From: an uncultured Thermomonas sp.
GTDB taxonomy: Bacteria; Pseudomonadota; Gammaproteobacteria; Xanthomonadales; Xanthomonadaceae
Length of the DNA stretch: 6,734 bases
Direction: 5' to 3'
NCBI GenBank assembly: GCA_946480065.1
Contig: CAMLJA010000107.1
Span: 1-6,734 of the forward strand
Part shown: positions 6,462-6,734 of the stretch, piece after piece
Numbering within the stretch: the stretch's first letter is position 1
How the letters are laid out: each line of letters opens with the position of its first letter
Translations under genes and position numbers: made by a program
The notes under the pieces: model-generated
What the model was told of the DNA's origin: nothing
The model's input: the letters and a program-made list of their open reading frames with translations, nothing else
Database searches by the model: none

Positions 6462-6493
6462 CCTCGCCGCCGGCCGGGATCCGCCCCGCCCGG

Positions 6494-6499
6494 TATAAT
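6494..6499 (+). promoter_or_regulatory. Perfect -10 hexamer TATAAT upstream of rpoD
   Basis: TATAAT is an exact match to the sigma70 -10 consensus in an otherwise extremely GC-rich gap of 132 bases between dtd and rpoD. No recognisable -35 lies 16-18 bases upstream, and no TGn extended -10 is present, so full activity may need an activator. Transcription would start at about 6502-6506, giving a leader of roughly 50 bases. Confidence 0.6.
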
Positions 6500-6512
6500 G
6501 CACGGTTCCCTC

Positions 6513-6528
6513 GCGCCGCCACCGGCGC
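6513..6528 (+). other. Small hairpin in the predicted rpoD leader
   Basis: GCGCCG (6513-6518) pairs with CGGCGC (6523-6528) around the loop CCAC. It falls between the predicted transcription start and the rpoD ATG, 28 bases before the start codon. It could affect mRNA stability or initiation, but palindromes this short are common at this base composition. Confidence 0.3.
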
Positions 6529-6556
6529 CCCCTCTCCGACACGGTAGCCCGATTCC

Positions 6557-6734
6557 ATGGCCAACGAACGGCAGACAGCCCCCCAGTCCGACATCAAGAT
6601 CCTGATCAGCAAGGGTCTGGAGCAGGGCTACCTGACCTACGCCGAGGTCAACGACCACCTGCCCGACGACATGGTCGACCCGGAGCAGATCGAAGACATC
6701 ATCGGCATGATCAACGGCATGGGCATCGAGGTGC
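6557..6734 (+). CDS. rpoD: RNA polymerase primary sigma factor RpoD (sigma70), N-terminal fragment
   Basis: The first 59 codons of the housekeeping sigma factor, which directs RNA polymerase to most promoters; the rest lies beyond the window. The start MANERQTAPQSDIK leads into the region 1.1 signature ISKGLEQGYLTYAEVNDHLP, followed by DPEQIEDIIGMINGMGIEV, nearly identical to region 1.1 of other proteobacterial RpoD proteins. Region 1.1 guards the DNA-binding channel of free sigma. No clear Shine-Dalgarno sequence precedes the ATG at 6557. The usual rpsU-dnaG-rpoD macromolecular synthesis operon of E. coli is not present immediately upstream; dtd sits there instead. A truncated end at the window border is expected. 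Confidence 0.96.
   Translation, partial: MANERQTAPQSDIKILISKGLEQGYLTYAEVNDHLPDDMVDPEQIEDIIGMINGMGIEV

Noticed and set aside
1..6734. CRISPR arrays, insertion sequences, tRNA or rRNA genes, toxin-antitoxin or defence genes
   Set aside because: No spaced direct repeats, transposase motifs, cloverleaf candidates or defence domains were seen; coding genes fill nearly all of the window and no gap exceeds 132 bases.

Overview
The window looks like a chromosomal piece from a very GC-rich gammaproteobacterium, most likely a member of the Xanthomonadaceae/Lysobacteraceae (Xanthomonas, Lysobacter, Luteimonas type). This rests on three things: the start of RpoD, whose region 1.1 closely matches the proteobacterial primary sigma factor; a GTAG-type REP palindrome of the kind known from Stenotrophomonas and its relatives; and start codons without Shine-Dalgarno sequences that sit 6-8 bases behind -10-like hexamers. 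The family placement is an inference from recalled sequence features, not from a search.

Layout, left to right: the 3' half of rsmB (16S rRNA m5C967 methyltransferase, +, cut by the window start); a 569-residue GT-C membrane glycosyltransferase of the ArnT/PMT_2 type (+); a Stealth-family hexose-1-phosphate transferase (+) whose start overlaps the end of the first glycosyltransferase by 8 bases; a second, divergent 543-residue GT-C glycosyltransferase (+). An LpxL/HtrB-type lipid A acyltransferase (-) then meets the second glycosyltransferase tail to tail with only 3 bases between the stops. A short divergent promoter region holding a REP palindrome separates it from dtd (D-aminoacyl-tRNA deacylase, +). 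A GC-rich hairpin and a perfect TATAAT precede the first 59 codons of rpoD (+, cut by the window end).

The outer genes (rsmB, dtd, rpoD) are translation and transcription housekeeping genes. The centre is an envelope-glycan block: two polyprenyl-phosphate-dependent type glycosyltransferases flank a cytoplasmic sugar-phosphate transferase, next to a late lipid A acyltransferase. Together they could build and attach a sugar or phospho-sugar modification of lipid A, LPS or another surface glycan. The substrate cannot be read from the sequence.

I see no CRISPR array, transposase, tRNA, toxin-antitoxin pair, defence system or prophage gene. The items most worth a second look are the compact GT-C/Stealth/GT-C cluster, the loss of the usual first-loop acidic pair in the second glycosyltransferase, the repeated leaderless-type starts, and the REP palindrome built into a divergent promoter.
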